Positions 34,083 to 45,836 are shown, counted from the stretch's first letter. The stretch: DNA of 64,000 bases from Flavobacterium frigoris PS1 (GCF_000252125.1 NZ_AHKF01000017.1:124001-188000), one strand, 5' to 3'. Numbers and translations are program-made. The notes: generated by a model not told the origin, from the sequence alone.

Positions 34083-35837
34083 ATGAAATTGAATTTCCAA
34101 AATAAAATTACCATTGTACTTCTTTTAATAGTATTTCAGTTTTCGTTTGCTCAAAAAAAAGAAGACAATATAGGATCTGAAGTCGTAAATGTAGTTAAGC
34201 CTTATACGCCAACACTTTCTGACGCCTTCAAAGTACAGGAAACACCTATTCTTGATGATGAGGGAAATGCCAAAAAAGAAAAGATTAATTATTCTATTTT
34301 CTCTTTTCCAGTTGCTTCCACTTTTACGCCTTCTAAAGGAAAAGCGGAGGGAGTCGACAAAACGAAACAGGCTCATTTGTATGATAATTATGCGACCTTG
34401 GGGTTTGGTAATTACAGAACATTAAATGCTGAATTGTTTATGAATCAAGATTTAGGGAATAACGATTATGTGGGCGGAATGTTCCGCCATCTTTCTTCTC
34501 AAGGGGGAATAAAAGGTGTTGAACTAGATGATCGTTTTTATGATACATCGGTCGATCTGACTTACGGAGCAAATACTAATGCTATTTCTTGGAACTTGGA
34601 CTTGGGGTATAAAAACCAGATATACAATTGGTACGGTTTGCCGTCAGAGTTTGGTAGTAACTTATCTTCAGCTGATCGCATTTTGTTAATAAACGGGATT
34701 AATGCACAGAATGTATATAACACCTATTCTATTGGAGGTAAAATTGATTTTAATGATGGGATTTTTAATGATGCCAACATGAAGTTTAGCCACTTTACAG
34801 ATACTTTTGGTTCGGCTGAAAATAGATTTTACATCAAGCCTTCTTTGCAATTTGACATAATGGATGAATCTATTAAAACTAATATAATTGTAGATTATGT
34901 AGGAGGAAGTTTTGAGAATAATTATGCGAATACAAACACACAACCTTTAAAATATGGTTATACTAATTTTGGAGTTACTCCTACTTTTGTAATGCAAGAG
35001 GACGATTGGACCATAAATATTGGTGCAGCCATTTTTTATAGCTTAGACAACGAAAACAGTAATAACAAGTTTTTTGTCTATCCGCAAGTCAATGCAAGCT
35101 ATAAAGTGGTTGGGGATTTAATGATTTTTTATGCAGGAGCAGAAGGAAGTTTAGAACAAAATTCTTATCTGGATTTTGTTAATAAAAATTCATTTTTGTC
35201 ACCTACGTTAAACATTGCTCCTACGGACAAACAGTATGATATTTTTGCAGGATTAAAAGGTAAATTAATGAATAATGTGAGTTATAATATTCGCGGATCC
35301 TATGTAAACGAAAGAAATAAAGCATTGTTTAGAAGTAATGATTATAATGAAAATGCTTCAAATGAAAATTATGCATTCGGGAATTCAATGCAAGTGGTTT
35401 ATGACGATATGAAAACGCTGAGTTTTTCGGGTGATTTAAAAGCTAATTTTTCAGATGACGTTACTTTTGGAATCAGCGGAACTTTTAATAGTTATACAAA
35501 TGATTTTCAGCAAGAAGCTTGGAATTTACCTGAAGTGAAATTAAATTCGAATATTGATTTCAATATTACTCCAAAATGGTTTGCTGGCGCAACTGTTTTT
35601 TATGTTGGAGAGCGTAAGGATACTCAATTGAACACGGACTTTACTAGTAATTCTACGGCAATAACGCTGGATAGTTACTTTGATGTAAATGCACATGTAG
35701 GCTATAAATACAATGAACAATTGACAGGGTTTGTAAGAGCAAATAATATTACGAACCAAGCCTATGAAAAATGGTTGAATTATCAGGTTCAAGGTTTTCA
35801 GGTTGTTGTAGGAGCGAATTATAAATTTGATTTCTAA
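34083..35837 (+). CDS. Outer-membrane beta-barrel protein (TonB-receptor-like)
   Basis: 584-residue protein with signal peptide (residues 1-24, ending FSFAQ) and a beta-barrel that makes up most of the chain, ending in VGANYKFDF with a terminal aromatic. The N-terminal EVVNVVKPYTPTLSDAFKV is a short periplasmic segment rather than a complete plug. The barrel resembles the C-terminal half of TonB-dependent receptors (FVRANNITNQAYEKW). It probably works with the TPR protein upstream; substrate unknown. It is followed by a bidirectional terminator. Confidence 0.85.
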   Translation: MKLNFQNKITIVLLLIVFQFSFAQKKEDNIGSEVVNVVKPYTPTLSDAFKVQETPILDDEGNAKKEKINYSIFSFPVASTFTPSKGKAEGVDKTKQAHLYDNYATLGFGNYRTLNAELFMNQDLGNNDYVGGMFRHLSSQGGIKGVELDDRFYDTSVDLTYGANTNAISWNLDLGYKNQIYNWYGLPSEFGSNLSSADRILLINGINAQNVYNTYSIGGKIDFNDGIFNDANMKFSHFTDTFGSAENRFYIKPSLQFDIMDESIKTNIIVDYVGGSFENNYANTNTQPLKYGYTNFGVTPTFVMQEDDWTINIGAAIFYSLDNENSNNKFFVYPQVNASYKVVGDLMIFYAGAEGSLEQNSYLDFVNKNSFLSPTLNIAPTDKQYDIFAGLKGKLMNNVSYNIRGSYVNERNKALFRSNDYNENASNENYAFGNSMQVVYDDMKTLSFSGDLKANFSDDVTFGISGTFNSYTNDFQQEAWNLPEVKLNSNIDFNITPKWFAGATVFYVGERKDTQLNTDFTSNSTAITLDSYFDVNAHVGYKYNEQLTGFVRANNITNQAYEKWLNYQVQGFQVVVGANYKFDF

Positions 35838-35876
35838 TTTGGCGCTAGCAATCGTATGTTTGTCAAAATAACAGTA

Positions 35877-35913
35877 AACAAAAATGGCTTCCACACTGTG
35901 GAAGCCATTTTTG
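35877..35913. terminator. Bidirectional terminator
   Basis: AAAAATGGCTTCCACA and its complement pair around a single C, with A and T runs on either side. It serves the convergent barrel and DUF2911 genes. Confidence 0.85.
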
Positions 35914-35929
35914 TTTGTTTGTAAAACAG

Positions 35930-36472
35930 TTATTCGGTAAATGGAACAGCGACTCTCATCTTGTCCCAACCCATATTCAAAACAATACCGTTGTCAGCCT
36001 TGGTGAAAACCATTGAAAAGTTTTCAAGTGACTCAGCTCCTTCAGTTACAGGAACGCTAAGTCTAGCTACATCATTTTCTTGTTTGTAAAAATAAGATCC
36101 CCAGACGTTAAGGTCTTTGTTTATTATTACAGTATAAGAATCTTTTTCAGGAATGGTATACAAAGTATAAGTACCAGCCTTAATGTTGTTTTGACCTAAT
36201 TTCATATCCTTATAAAAGGTAATTTCAGCTGCTTCATTAGCACCAGTTCTCCAAACCTTACTGTTTGGTGCCAATTCGCTAAGAGCACGTCCTTTTAGCT
36301 GAGGTCTGCTATAAGTAACTTTAGCAATTTTGTCGGCATTTTTATAATCAGTAGGGAATGCAGCAACGTCCATTGGACTTTTGTCTAGGTCAGGAAATTT
36401 TTGAGCTTGCACATTAGAAGATAAAATGATCATAAAGGCAAATGCAATCGAGGAAATAATAGTTTTTTTCAT
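35930..36472 (-). CDS. DUF2911 secreted protein
   Basis: 180-residue protein with signal peptide (residues 1-23, ending NVQAQ). The DUF2911 domain follows, recognisable from KVTYSRPQLKGRALSELAPN, the strongly conserved WRTGANEAAEITFYKD and GTYTLYTIPEKDSYTVIINKD. The family is widespread in Bacteroidota, secreted, and without known function. The gene is monocistronic and converges on the barrel gene. Confidence 0.9.
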   Translation of the reverse strand: MKKTIISSIAFAFMIILSSNVQAQKFPDLDKSPMDVAAFPTDYKNADKIAKVTYSRPQLKGRALSELAPNSKVWRTGANEAAEITFYKDMKLGQNNIKAGTYTLYTIPEKDSYTVIINKDLNVWGSYFYKQENDVARLSVPVTEGAESLENFSMVFTKADNGIVLNMGWDKMRVAVPFTE

Positions 36473-36602
36473 AGTTAGGATTAAAATATTAGAATGTTAA
36501 AATTATTAATTATGTCTGTATAAAGCTAAGAAATCACATTAAAATTGGGAATAAATTCTAAATCGGATCCAAATAAAATAGTGAGTCTTTAGAATAATAG
36601 CA

Positions 36603-36610
36603 TAACTTTG
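36603..36610 (+). promoter_or_regulatory. Candidate -7 element for GreA-like gene
   Basis: TAACTTTG matches TAnnTTTG about 89 bp before the ATG. Between it and the gene, GGTTC and GAACC can form a small hairpin in the leader. Confidence 0.45.
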
Positions 36611-36698
36611 GAGTCATGTATGCTAGCTGAGATGGTTCGGGGTCTATAGCTAGAACCTCATTTTATTAGCTTTCGGTATTTTAAAATAAAATAAAAAC

Positions 36699-37148
36699 AT
36701 GACTTTCAAACAAAAAATATATCAATATTACTTACAACTCGTTCAGGATAGAATTGATGTTTTTAGGGATATGATAGCTGCTCTTACCGAAGATTCTAAA
36801 AATGATGCCAAAGGTTCTGCAGGAGATAAACATGAAACAGCTCTGTCAATGATGCATATTGAACAAGAAAAACTCAATAATAAATTGAGAGAGGTAGTAA
36901 ATCAAAAAGCAATTTTAGACAAAATTGATGCTAGTAAAATAGCCCAAACAATTATTGTTGGTAGCTTAGTAAAAGCGAATGGAATTTATCTTTATATGAG
37001 TTTGGCTCTGCCAAAAATAAATATAGAAGGAATTAATGTAATCGCTTTGTCACCGCAGTCGCCTTTAGGAAATAAATTAATGGGAAATGTAGTGGGCTTT
37101 ACCTTTGAGATTAATGGAACTACTTACTTAATAGAAGAAATTTTGTAG
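36699..37148 (+). CDS. GreA/GreB C-terminal-like domain protein
   Basis: 149-residue protein. Residues 1-75 are predicted to be helical and coiled-coil (EDSKNDAKGSAGDKHETAL, then MMHIEQEKLNNKLREVVN). Residues ~80-149 resemble the FKBP-like C-terminal domain of transcript-cleavage factor GreA, especially SPQSPLGNKLMGNVVGFTF and LIEEIL. Acidic tip residues needed for cleavage are not clear. Homologues are often labelled 3-oxoacyl-ACP synthase in databases, which nothing here supports. A role at RNA polymerase is an inference. Confidence 0.7.
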   Translation: MTFKQKIYQYYLQLVQDRIDVFRDMIAALTEDSKNDAKGSAGDKHETALSMMHIEQEKLNNKLREVVNQKAILDKIDASKIAQTIIVGSLVKANGIYLYMSLALPKINIEGINVIALSPQSPLGNKLMGNVVGFTFEINGTTYLIEEIL

Positions 37149-37322
37149 TTTCAAATTTTAAAAAAAACTATTTTATTGGGGCCTGCAATGTAATTCTGTA
37201 ACGAATAATATTACTGTTCTTAAGTATAAAACTGTTTTTTTTGATTTTTCAGTTACCTATTATATGTAAAAACGCAGTTATTGTTACAGTTTATAACCAT
37301 ATGGGCTATATGTGTTTTTGAA

Positions 37323-37345
37323 TTGTAACTACAATCGCATCTTTG
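37323..37345 (+). promoter_or_regulatory. asnB-1 promoter
   Basis: TTGTAACT, six bases, then GCATCTTTG. TTG is the -33-like element and CATCTTTG is one mismatch from TAnnTTTG. The same arrangement precedes asnB-2 at 40998-41020, indicating coregulation. Confidence 0.65.
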
Positions 37346-37383
37346 CTTCATCAAGTTAAACAAACAAATAAAAATATATAGTT

Positions 37384-39060
37384 ATGTGCGGAATAGTATG
37401 TGCCTTTGATTTAAAACAAAAAGCAGAAGTTTTAAGACCACAAGTGTTAGAAATGTCTAAAATTATCCGTCATCGTGGACCAGACTGGAGCGGAATTTAC
37501 AGTGATGAAAAAGTGATTATGTCTCATGAGCGTTTGGCAATTGTTGATCCGGCTTCGGGTAAACAACCATTGTTAAGTGAAGACGGAAAATTGATTTTGG
37601 CTGCTAATGGTGAAATCTACAACCACAGAGAATTACGTAAACAATTTGAAGGAAAATATAACTTTCAAACGGAAAGTGACTGCGAGGTTATTCTAGCGCT
37701 TTATAAAGAAAAAGGGCCTCATTTTATTGATGAAATGAATGGAATTTTTGGATTTGCCATTTATGATGTAGAAAAAGATGAGTATTTTGTCGCTCGTGAT
37801 CACATGGGGATTATTCCCTTGTATATTGGTTGGGATCAACATGGAACTTTTTATGTAGCTTCTGAATTGAAAGCTTTAGAAGGATATTGCACAAAAATCC
37901 AATTGTTTCCTCCAGGACATTATATGACAAGTAAGGACGGAGAATTTGTACAATGGTACAAAAGAGAATGGACGGATTTTGACGCTGTAAAAGACAACGA
38001 AACAAATATTCAAGATATTAAAGTAGCTTTAGAAGCTGCGGTTCATAGACAATTGATGAGTGATGTGCCTTACGGAGTATTACTTTCAGGAGGATTAGAT
38101 TCGTCTATTACTTCGGCTGTAGCCAAAAAGTATGCTCAAAAACGTATTGAATCAGGAGATACTGCTGATGCTTGGTACCCACAATTGCACTCTTTCTCGG
38201 TAGGATTAGAAGGTTCTCCAGATTTAGCTGCTGCTCAAATTGTAGCGGATCATATTGGAACAATTCACCACGAAATTAAATTTACCATTCAAGAAGGATT
38301 AGATGCGGTTAAAGATGTAATTTACAACTTGGAGACCTATGATGTGACTACAATTAGAGCGTCGACGCCAATGTGGTTAATGGCGAGAGTGATTAAATCG
38401 ATGGGAATTAAAATGGTATTATCTGGTGAAGGTGCTGATGAGTTATTTGGAGGTTATTTATACTTCCACAAAGCGCCAAACGCACAAGAGTTTCATGAAG
38501 AAAACGTACGTAAATTAGGAAAACTACATATGTATGATTGTTTAAGAGCTAACAAAAGTTTAGCTGCTTGGGGAATTGAAGGTCGTGTGCCGTTCTTAGA
38601 CAAAGAGTTTATGGATGTCGCTATGCGAATCAACCCACAAGACAAAATGATCAACAAAGAACACCCAATGGAAAAATGGGTAGTTCGTAAAGCTTTTGAA
38701 GATATGTTGCCACCAAGTGTTGCTTGGAGACAAAAAGAACAATTTAGCGATGGAGTTGGATACGGTTGGATTGATAAATTAAAAGAAGTAGTAGCTGTTG
38801 AGGTTAGTGATGAGCAATTAGCAAACGCTAAATACAAGTTCCCTTTGCAAACACCAACATCTAAAGAGGAATATTATTACCGTTCTATATTTACAGAGCA
38901 TTTCCCTAGTGATGCAGCAGCTTTATGTGTGCCACAAGAAGCAAGTGTTGCTTGTAGTACTAAAATTGCCCTGGAATGGGATGAGGCGTTTAAGAACATG
39001 AATGATCCATCAGGAAGAGCAGTGGCTAATGTCCATTCTGATTCCTATGTAAAAGGATAA
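37384..39060 (+). CDS. asnB: Asparagine synthase B, paralogue 1
   Basis: Glutamine-dependent asparagine synthetase of 558 residues (aspartate + glutamine + ATP to asparagine). The N-terminal amidotransferase domain begins MCGIVCAF, with Cys2 as nucleophile after Met removal, plus IIRHRGPDWSG and NGEIYNH. The synthetase domain has the PPi loop LLSGGLDSS (residues ~234-242) and GEGADELFGGYLYF. Complete and in line with E. coli AsnB length. It lies in its own unit, with a promoter upstream and a terminator at 39086. A second copy is at 41056. Confidence 0.97.
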   Translation: MCGIVCAFDLKQKAEVLRPQVLEMSKIIRHRGPDWSGIYSDEKVIMSHERLAIVDPASGKQPLLSEDGKLILAANGEIYNHRELRKQFEGKYNFQTESDCEVILALYKEKGPHFIDEMNGIFGFAIYDVEKDEYFVARDHMGIIPLYIGWDQHGTFYVASELKALEGYCTKIQLFPPGHYMTSKDGEFVQWYKREWTDFDAVKDNETNIQDIKVALEAAVHRQLMSDVPYGVLLSGGLDSSITSAVAKKYAQKRIESGDTADAWYPQLHSFSVGLEGSPDLAAAQIVADHIGTIHHEIKFTIQEGLDAVKDVIYNLETYDVTTIRASTPMWLMARVIKSMGIKMVLSGEGADELFGGYLYFHKAPNAQEFHEENVRKLGKLHMYDCLRANKSLAAWGIEGRVPFLDKEFMDVAMRINPQDKMINKEHPMEKWVVRKAFEDMLPPSVAWRQKEQFSDGVGYGWIDKLKEVVAVEVSDEQLANAKYKFPLQTPTSKEEYYYRSIFTEHFPSDAAALCVPQEASVACSTKIALEWDEAFKNMNDPSGRAVANVHSDSYVKG

Positions 39061-39085
39061 AACAATTTACTTTGCATTTTAAATA

Positions 39086-39120
39086 TAAAAAGGCGCTCTT
39101 CATTTTGGAGGCGCCTTTTT
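39086..39120 (+). terminator. asnB-1 terminator
   Basis: AAAAAGGCGC and GCGCCTTTTT pair across a 14-nt loop, followed by T. Confidence 0.85.
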
Positions 39121-39235
39121 TACGTTAGTCAAAACAGCCAATTGTCATATTATTTAGGTATTTTATTAAATAATTGAACCTGGCTACTTTTATATTAGGC
39201 TTCTTTTTTATATTAGCGTATCTAAACACCATATT

Positions 39236-40861
39236 ATGAAACGCTGTATTTTAATTTTTAGTTTACTGGCACTTACTTCTTGCTTAAAAAAGAATAAGAC
39301 GGCCGTAGATACCATAATTACAAATGCTACTATTTACAAAGTAGATAAAGCATTTGGAACAGCAACTGCGATGGCGGTTAGTGACGGTAAAATTATAGCA
39401 ATAGGGAGTGATAGTCAAATTAAAAATGCCTTCGAATCAAACACTATTATACAGGCAAAAGGGAAGTTCATTTACCCTGGCTTAATAGATGCGCATTGTC
39501 ATTTTTATGGTTTTGGACTTAGTCTTCAGGAAGTCGATTTGCGTGGTACTAAAAGCATGGAGGAAGTGGTGAAGCGGATTCAAGCTTTTCAAAAGGAAAA
39601 AAAGTCAAATTTTATCGTTGGAAACGGATGGGACCAAAACGATTGGAGTGTAAAAGAATTTCCTTCGAAAGCTATTTTAGATAAAAATTTCCCAAATATA
39701 CCCGTGGTACTAAATAGAGTAGATGGTCACGCGATTATTGTTAATAGTAAAGCTTTGGCATTAGCCGGAATAACTAAAGACACAAAAGCAGTTGGTGGTC
39801 AGATCGAAATTAAAGATGGCGAGCCAACAGGGATTTTAATTGATAATCCAATGGAGTTGGTTTTTAGAATAATTCCAAAACCTAATAGAAAAACACAAAT
39901 AGCCGCGCTGTTAGATGCTGAAAAAGTAATGTTTGATTACGGTTTAACCACGGTAAATGATGCGGGACTGGATCCGGGTGTTATTGATTTAATAGATAGT
40001 TTACAAAAAGCGAAAGCGATGAAGCTTAATATTTACGCGATGGTCTCTGCCAATACAAAGAATATCGATATGTACCTTAAAAAAGGAATTTATAAAACGG
40101 ATAATTTAGACGTGCGTTCTTTTAAAATGTATGGTGATGGTGCCTTGGGTTCTCGAGGCGCCTGCCTTCATAAAGCGTATTCAGATATGCCTAACCAATA
40201 TGGAGCCCTATTGTCTCCTATTTCAGAATTGAGATCTGTAGCCCAAAAAATTGCAAATTCTGACTTTCAATTGAATTCACATGCAATTGGTGATTCAGCT
40301 AACACGGTTTTGTTGAAGATTTATAAAGAAGCCTTGACGGGCAAGAAAGACAGAAGATGGAAGATTGAGCATGCGCAAGTTTTACGTGAGCAAGATTTTG
40401 ATTATTTTAAATTTGGTATAATACCTTCGGTACAACCTACACACGCTACCTCAGATATGTATTGGGCTGGCGAAAGATTAGGGAAAGACCGCTTAAAAAA
40501 TGCTTATGCCTATAAAAAATTACTTAGTAAAGCAGGTGTAATTGCTTTAGGGACTGATTTCCCAGTAGAGGAAGTGAATCCTATGTTGACTTTTCATGCC
40601 GCAGTAGCCAGAAAAGATGGTAAAGGATATCCAAGAGGTGGTTTTCAAATTGAAAACGCATTATCTAGAAAAGAGACTTTAAAAGGAATGACTATTTGGG
40701 CTGCCTATTCTAATTTCGAAGAAAAAGAAAAGGGGAGTCTTGAAGTTGGGAAATGGGCAGATTTTGTCATCTACGATAAAGATATCATGAAAATAATGGA
40801 GAGTGAAATTCTTGAAATGAAGCCTTCTAATACCTATTTGAAAGGGGTTAAGGTTAAGTAA
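39236..40861 (+). CDS. Lipoprotein amidohydrolase (family 3, YtcJ-like)
   Basis: Metal-dependent hydrolase of 541 residues. The signal peptide ends in lipobox LALTSC, so it is lipid-anchored. The TIM-barrel has the metal site DAHCHFYG at residues ~86-93, GNGWDQNDW and NRVDGHAIIVNSKALA typical of YtcJ, then a metal-ligating lysine region (MYGDGALGSRGA), HAIGDSA and LGTDFPVEEVNP. It probably hydrolyses an amide or carbamate outside the cytoplasm. It is placed between two asparagine synthase genes but has its own signals; a link to nitrogen use is only suggested by position. Confidence 0.92.
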   Translation: MKRCILIFSLLALTSCLKKNKTAVDTIITNATIYKVDKAFGTATAMAVSDGKIIAIGSDSQIKNAFESNTIIQAKGKFIYPGLIDAHCHFYGFGLSLQEVDLRGTKSMEEVVKRIQAFQKEKKSNFIVGNGWDQNDWSVKEFPSKAILDKNFPNIPVVLNRVDGHAIIVNSKALALAGITKDTKAVGGQIEIKDGEPTGILIDNPMELVFRIIPKPNRKTQIAALLDAEKVMFDYGLTTVNDAGLDPGVIDLIDSLQKAKAMKLNIYAMVSANTKNIDMYLKKGIYKTDNLDVRSFKMYGDGALGSRGACLHKAYSDMPNQYGALLSPISELRSVAQKIANSDFQLNSHAIGDSANTVLLKIYKEALTGKKDRRWKIEHAQVLREQDFDYFKFGIIPSVQPTHATSDMYWAGERLGKDRLKNAYAYKKLLSKAGVIALGTDFPVEEVNPMLTFHAAVARKDGKGYPRGGFQIENALSRKETLKGMTIWAAYSNFEEKEKGSLEVGKWADFVIYDKDIMKIMESEILEMKPSNTYLKGVKVK

Positions 40862-40997
40862 ATAGGGGTGTTCAAAAAGAAAGATTTACAATTTATTAAA
40901 TAACACTTTCGTCTTTTGATTTGTGAGTTACACTTTTTACGTAAATAGCATTTTTTGGTTATTAATTCAAACTAAAATATTTGTTTGTGTTTTGTGT

Positions 40998-41020
40998 TTG
41001 TAACTGTTGATGCATCTTTG
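40998..41020 (+). promoter_or_regulatory. asnB-2 promoter
   Basis: TTGTAACT, six bases, GCATCTTTG, identical to the asnB-1 promoter outside the 6-base gap. It starts 58 bp before the ATG. Confidence 0.65.
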
Positions 41021-41055
41021 TGCTGTTAAATTAGAAAAAAATACAATTATTAGTT

Positions 41056-42672
41056 ATGTGTGGAATATTAGCCATTATTGGAAAAGGGAAAGACAAACAA
41101 CTTGTAAAAGAGCTTTCAAAAAGAATGTCACATCGTGGTCCAGATGAAAGCGATTTGCATGTAACGGAAAACGGACATGTTTTGAGTCACGAACGCCTGT
41201 CAATTATTGATTTACATTCAGGGAAGCAACCGATACAAGGTACAAAATTGGCCTATATGATTCATAACGGAGAAATATACAATCATCAGGAATTAAGGGA
41301 TGGAATTTTGAAAAGTCACACTTTTAGAACCAAATCTGACTCGGAAGTGATCGTTCATTTGTATGAAGAGTTTGGGTATGACTTTTGCAATATGCTTGAC
41401 GGAGATTGGGCTTTTGTAATCGTTGATGGTGATAATTACATGGCTGGTAGAGATCCAATGGGTGTAAAGCCTTTATATTATGGTTTAGACGAAAGAGGAA
41501 GAATTTATTTTTCATCTGAAATGAAGTCTATTGCGGATCAATGTAGAACATTTGCGACATTTCCTCCAGGGCATTATTACACTGCCAAAACTGGCTTTGT
41601 GAAATACTACCAACCAGAATATGAGGACTATTTAAAGGCAGACCAAGATTTGGATTTTGAAGCAATACGAGAAACTTTGACAAAGGCAACTCGTAAGCGT
41701 TTGATGAGTGATGTGCCTATTGGTGTTTTGCTTTCGGGTGGATTAGATTCTTCGTTAACGTCAGCAATAGCTTCAAGACTATTGGCAGAAAAGGGTGAAA
41801 AGTTACACTCGTTTTCGATAGGATTGGATGCTGATGCGCCAGACACAGTCGCAGCCAGAAAAGTGGCAGCATTTATAGGGACGGAACACCATGAAGTATA
41901 TTTCACAGTTGAACAGGGAATAAAGATATTAGAGAAGTTAATATGGAATTTAGAAACCTATGATTTGACTTCAATAAGAGCCAGTGTTCCAATGTATTTC
42001 TTATCAAAAGCAATAAGCGATTTAGGTATTAAGGTGGTTCTTTCAGGGGAAGGAGCTGATGAGGTTTTTGGTGGCTATTTGTATTTTAGAAATGCTCCGT
42101 CAAGCGAAGATTTTCAAAAAGAGACAATTGAAAGAGTGCAGAAATTATTTACGGCTGATTTATTAAGAGCTGATAAGTCAACAATGGCGCATGGATTAGA
42201 GACTAGGGTTCCTTTTTTGGATAAGGCGTTTTTAGATGTTGCTATTCGAATTAAAGCCAGAGAAAAAATGCCCAAATCATATGATGGAAAAGAAAAATAT
42301 ATCTTAAGAAAAGCATTTGATACTCCTGACGACCGATATCTTCCTGACGAAGTTTTATGGAGACAAAAAGAGCAGTTCTCTGATGGTGTAGGTTATAATT
42401 GGATTAATCAGTTGATCGAATATTGTTCTTCTCAAGTTACTGATGAACAATTGGCGGGAGCGGTTGCTGAATTCCCGTTTAATTCTCCAACAACAAAGGA
42501 GGCTTATTTTTATAGATCTATATTTCATAAATATTACCCTCAAGTTAGTGCGGCTCAAACGGTTAGAAAATGGATTCCGAAATGGCAAGAAAATGAAGAC
42601 CCAAGCGGAAGAGCGAATGCAGCTCATGTTAAAGCAGATATAGAAATGGCCAAAACAAGAATCATTGTTTAG
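41056..42672 (+). CDS. asnB: Asparagine synthase B, paralogue 2
   Basis: 538-residue class II glutamine amidotransferase plus synthetase, clearly paralogous to 37384-39060. MCGILAIIG with Cys2, MSHRGPDESD, HNGEIYNH, LLSGGLDSSLTSA, GEGADEVFGGYLYF and the C-terminal EDPSGRA block are all present. It differs mainly by shorter loops. Both copies have complete active sites, so both should be functional. Followed by a terminator and gyrB. Confidence 0.96.
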   Translation: MCGILAIIGKGKDKQLVKELSKRMSHRGPDESDLHVTENGHVLSHERLSIIDLHSGKQPIQGTKLAYMIHNGEIYNHQELRDGILKSHTFRTKSDSEVIVHLYEEFGYDFCNMLDGDWAFVIVDGDNYMAGRDPMGVKPLYYGLDERGRIYFSSEMKSIADQCRTFATFPPGHYYTAKTGFVKYYQPEYEDYLKADQDLDFEAIRETLTKATRKRLMSDVPIGVLLSGGLDSSLTSAIASRLLAEKGEKLHSFSIGLDADAPDTVAARKVAAFIGTEHHEVYFTVEQGIKILEKLIWNLETYDLTSIRASVPMYFLSKAISDLGIKVVLSGEGADEVFGGYLYFRNAPSSEDFQKETIERVQKLFTADLLRADKSTMAHGLETRVPFLDKAFLDVAIRIKAREKMPKSYDGKEKYILRKAFDTPDDRYLPDEVLWRQKEQFSDGVGYNWINQLIEYCSSQVTDEQLAGAVAEFPFNSPTTKEAYFYRSIFHKYYPQVSAAQTVRKWIPKWQENEDPSGRANAAHVKADIEMAKTRIIV

Positions 42673-42686
42673 TGTCGATTAAAATT

Positions 42687-42717
42687 AAAAACGCTCTCTA
42701 TTTTGAGAGCGTTTTTT
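42687..42717 (+). terminator. asnB-2 terminator
   Basis: AAAACGCTCTC and GAGAGCGTTTT pair around TATTTT, with a T tract. Confidence 0.85.
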
Positions 42718-42795
42718 TATGCTTTAAATCAACAAAATGTTAATAACTTAACACCTTAAAAAGGTATTTTAACGGTTAAATATGTTACGTTTTTA

Positions 42796-42803
42796 TATAT
42801 TTG
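42796..42803 (+). promoter_or_regulatory. gyrB -7 element
   Basis: TATATTTG fits TAnnTTTG exactly, 36 bp upstream of the gyrB ATG. Confidence 0.6.
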
Positions 42804-42811
42804 CGTGTTAG

Positions 42812-44782
<1,971 letters not shown>

Positions 44783-44831
44783 TAAGGTGTCTGAACATTA
44801 ATTGACTAACCAAAAAATACACACATAGATT

Positions 44832-45767
44832 ATGAAAGTTACTATTGTAGGAGCAGGAAATGTAGGAGCAACATGCGCAGACGTAATTTCTTATAGAGGA
44901 ATTGCAAGTGAAGTTGTGTTGTTAGATATTAAAGAAGGATTTGCTGAAGGTAAAGCATTGGATATTATGCAATGTGCTACCAATACAGGATTTAATACAA
45001 AAGTATCAGGTGTTACTAATGATTATTCAAAAACGGCTAATAGTAGCGTTGTAGTGATTACTTCTGGAATTCCTAGAAAACCAGGTATGACTCGTGAAGA
45101 ATTAATTGGAATCAATGCAGGAATTGTAAAAACTGTAGTTGAAAGCATTTTGGTTCATTCGCCAAATGCAATTATCGTTGTGGTTTCAAACCCAATGGAT
45201 ACAATGACTTACTTGGCATTAAAATCTACAGGATTGCCAAAAAATAGAATAATAGGAATGGGTGGAGCTCTTGATAGTTCTCGTTTCAGAACGTACTTGT
45301 CAATGGCTTTAGATAAACCAGCAAACGATATTTCTGCTATGGTAATTGGAGGACATGGTGATACTACAATGATTCCCTTGACTCGTTTAGCGTCTTATAA
45401 TGGTATTCCAGTTTCACAATTTCTATCTGAAGAAGCTTTACAAAAAGTGGCTGCAGATACTATGGTAGGAGGAGCTACATTAACAGGACTTTTAGGAACT
45501 TCAGCGTGGTATGCGCCAGGAGCATCAGTTGCTTATTTGGTAGATAGTATCTTGAATGACCAAAAGAAAATGATTGCTTGTTCTGTTTTTGTTGAAGGAG
45601 AATATGAGCAAAATGACATATGTATAGGGGTACCTTGTATAATAGGTAAAAATGGAGTAGAAGAAATACTAGAGATTGAGTTAAATGATAATGAAAAAGC
45701 TTTGTTTGCTAAGAGTGCTGATGCAGTTAGGCAAATGAATGATGCCTTGAAATCAATTTTAGCTTAA
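44832..45767 (+). CDS. mdh: Malate dehydrogenase
   Basis: NAD-dependent malate/oxaloacetate interconversion in the TCA cycle. 311 residues of the LDH-like MDH class. NAD-binding GAGNVGATCADVI, substrate-loop IPRKPGMTREELIGIN with two arginines, VVSNPMDTMTY, DSSRFRTYLS, and the catalytic histidine in IGGHGDTTMIP are all intact. It sits 50 bp behind gyrB, with its own terminator. Confidence 0.98.
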   Translation: MKVTIVGAGNVGATCADVISYRGIASEVVLLDIKEGFAEGKALDIMQCATNTGFNTKVSGVTNDYSKTANSSVVVITSGIPRKPGMTREELIGINAGIVKTVVESILVHSPNAIIVVVSNPMDTMTYLALKSTGLPKNRIIGMGGALDSSRFRTYLSMALDKPANDISAMVIGGHGDTTMIPLTRLASYNGIPVSQFLSEEALQKVAADTMVGGATLTGLLGTSAWYAPGASVAYLVDSILNDQKKMIACSVFVEGEYEQNDICIGVPCIIGKNGVEEILEIELNDNEKALFAKSADAVRQMNDALKSILA

Positions 45768-45788
45768 TTCAAATGTTATACATTAATG

Positions 45789-45816
45789 AAGACTGCAGTA
45801 TTGCAGTCTTTTTTTT
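45789..45816 (+). terminator. mdh terminator
   Basis: AAGACTGCA and TGCAGTCTT pair around GTAT, then a T tract. Confidence 0.85.
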
Positions 45817-45836
45817 GAGATTAATCAATAAATAAA

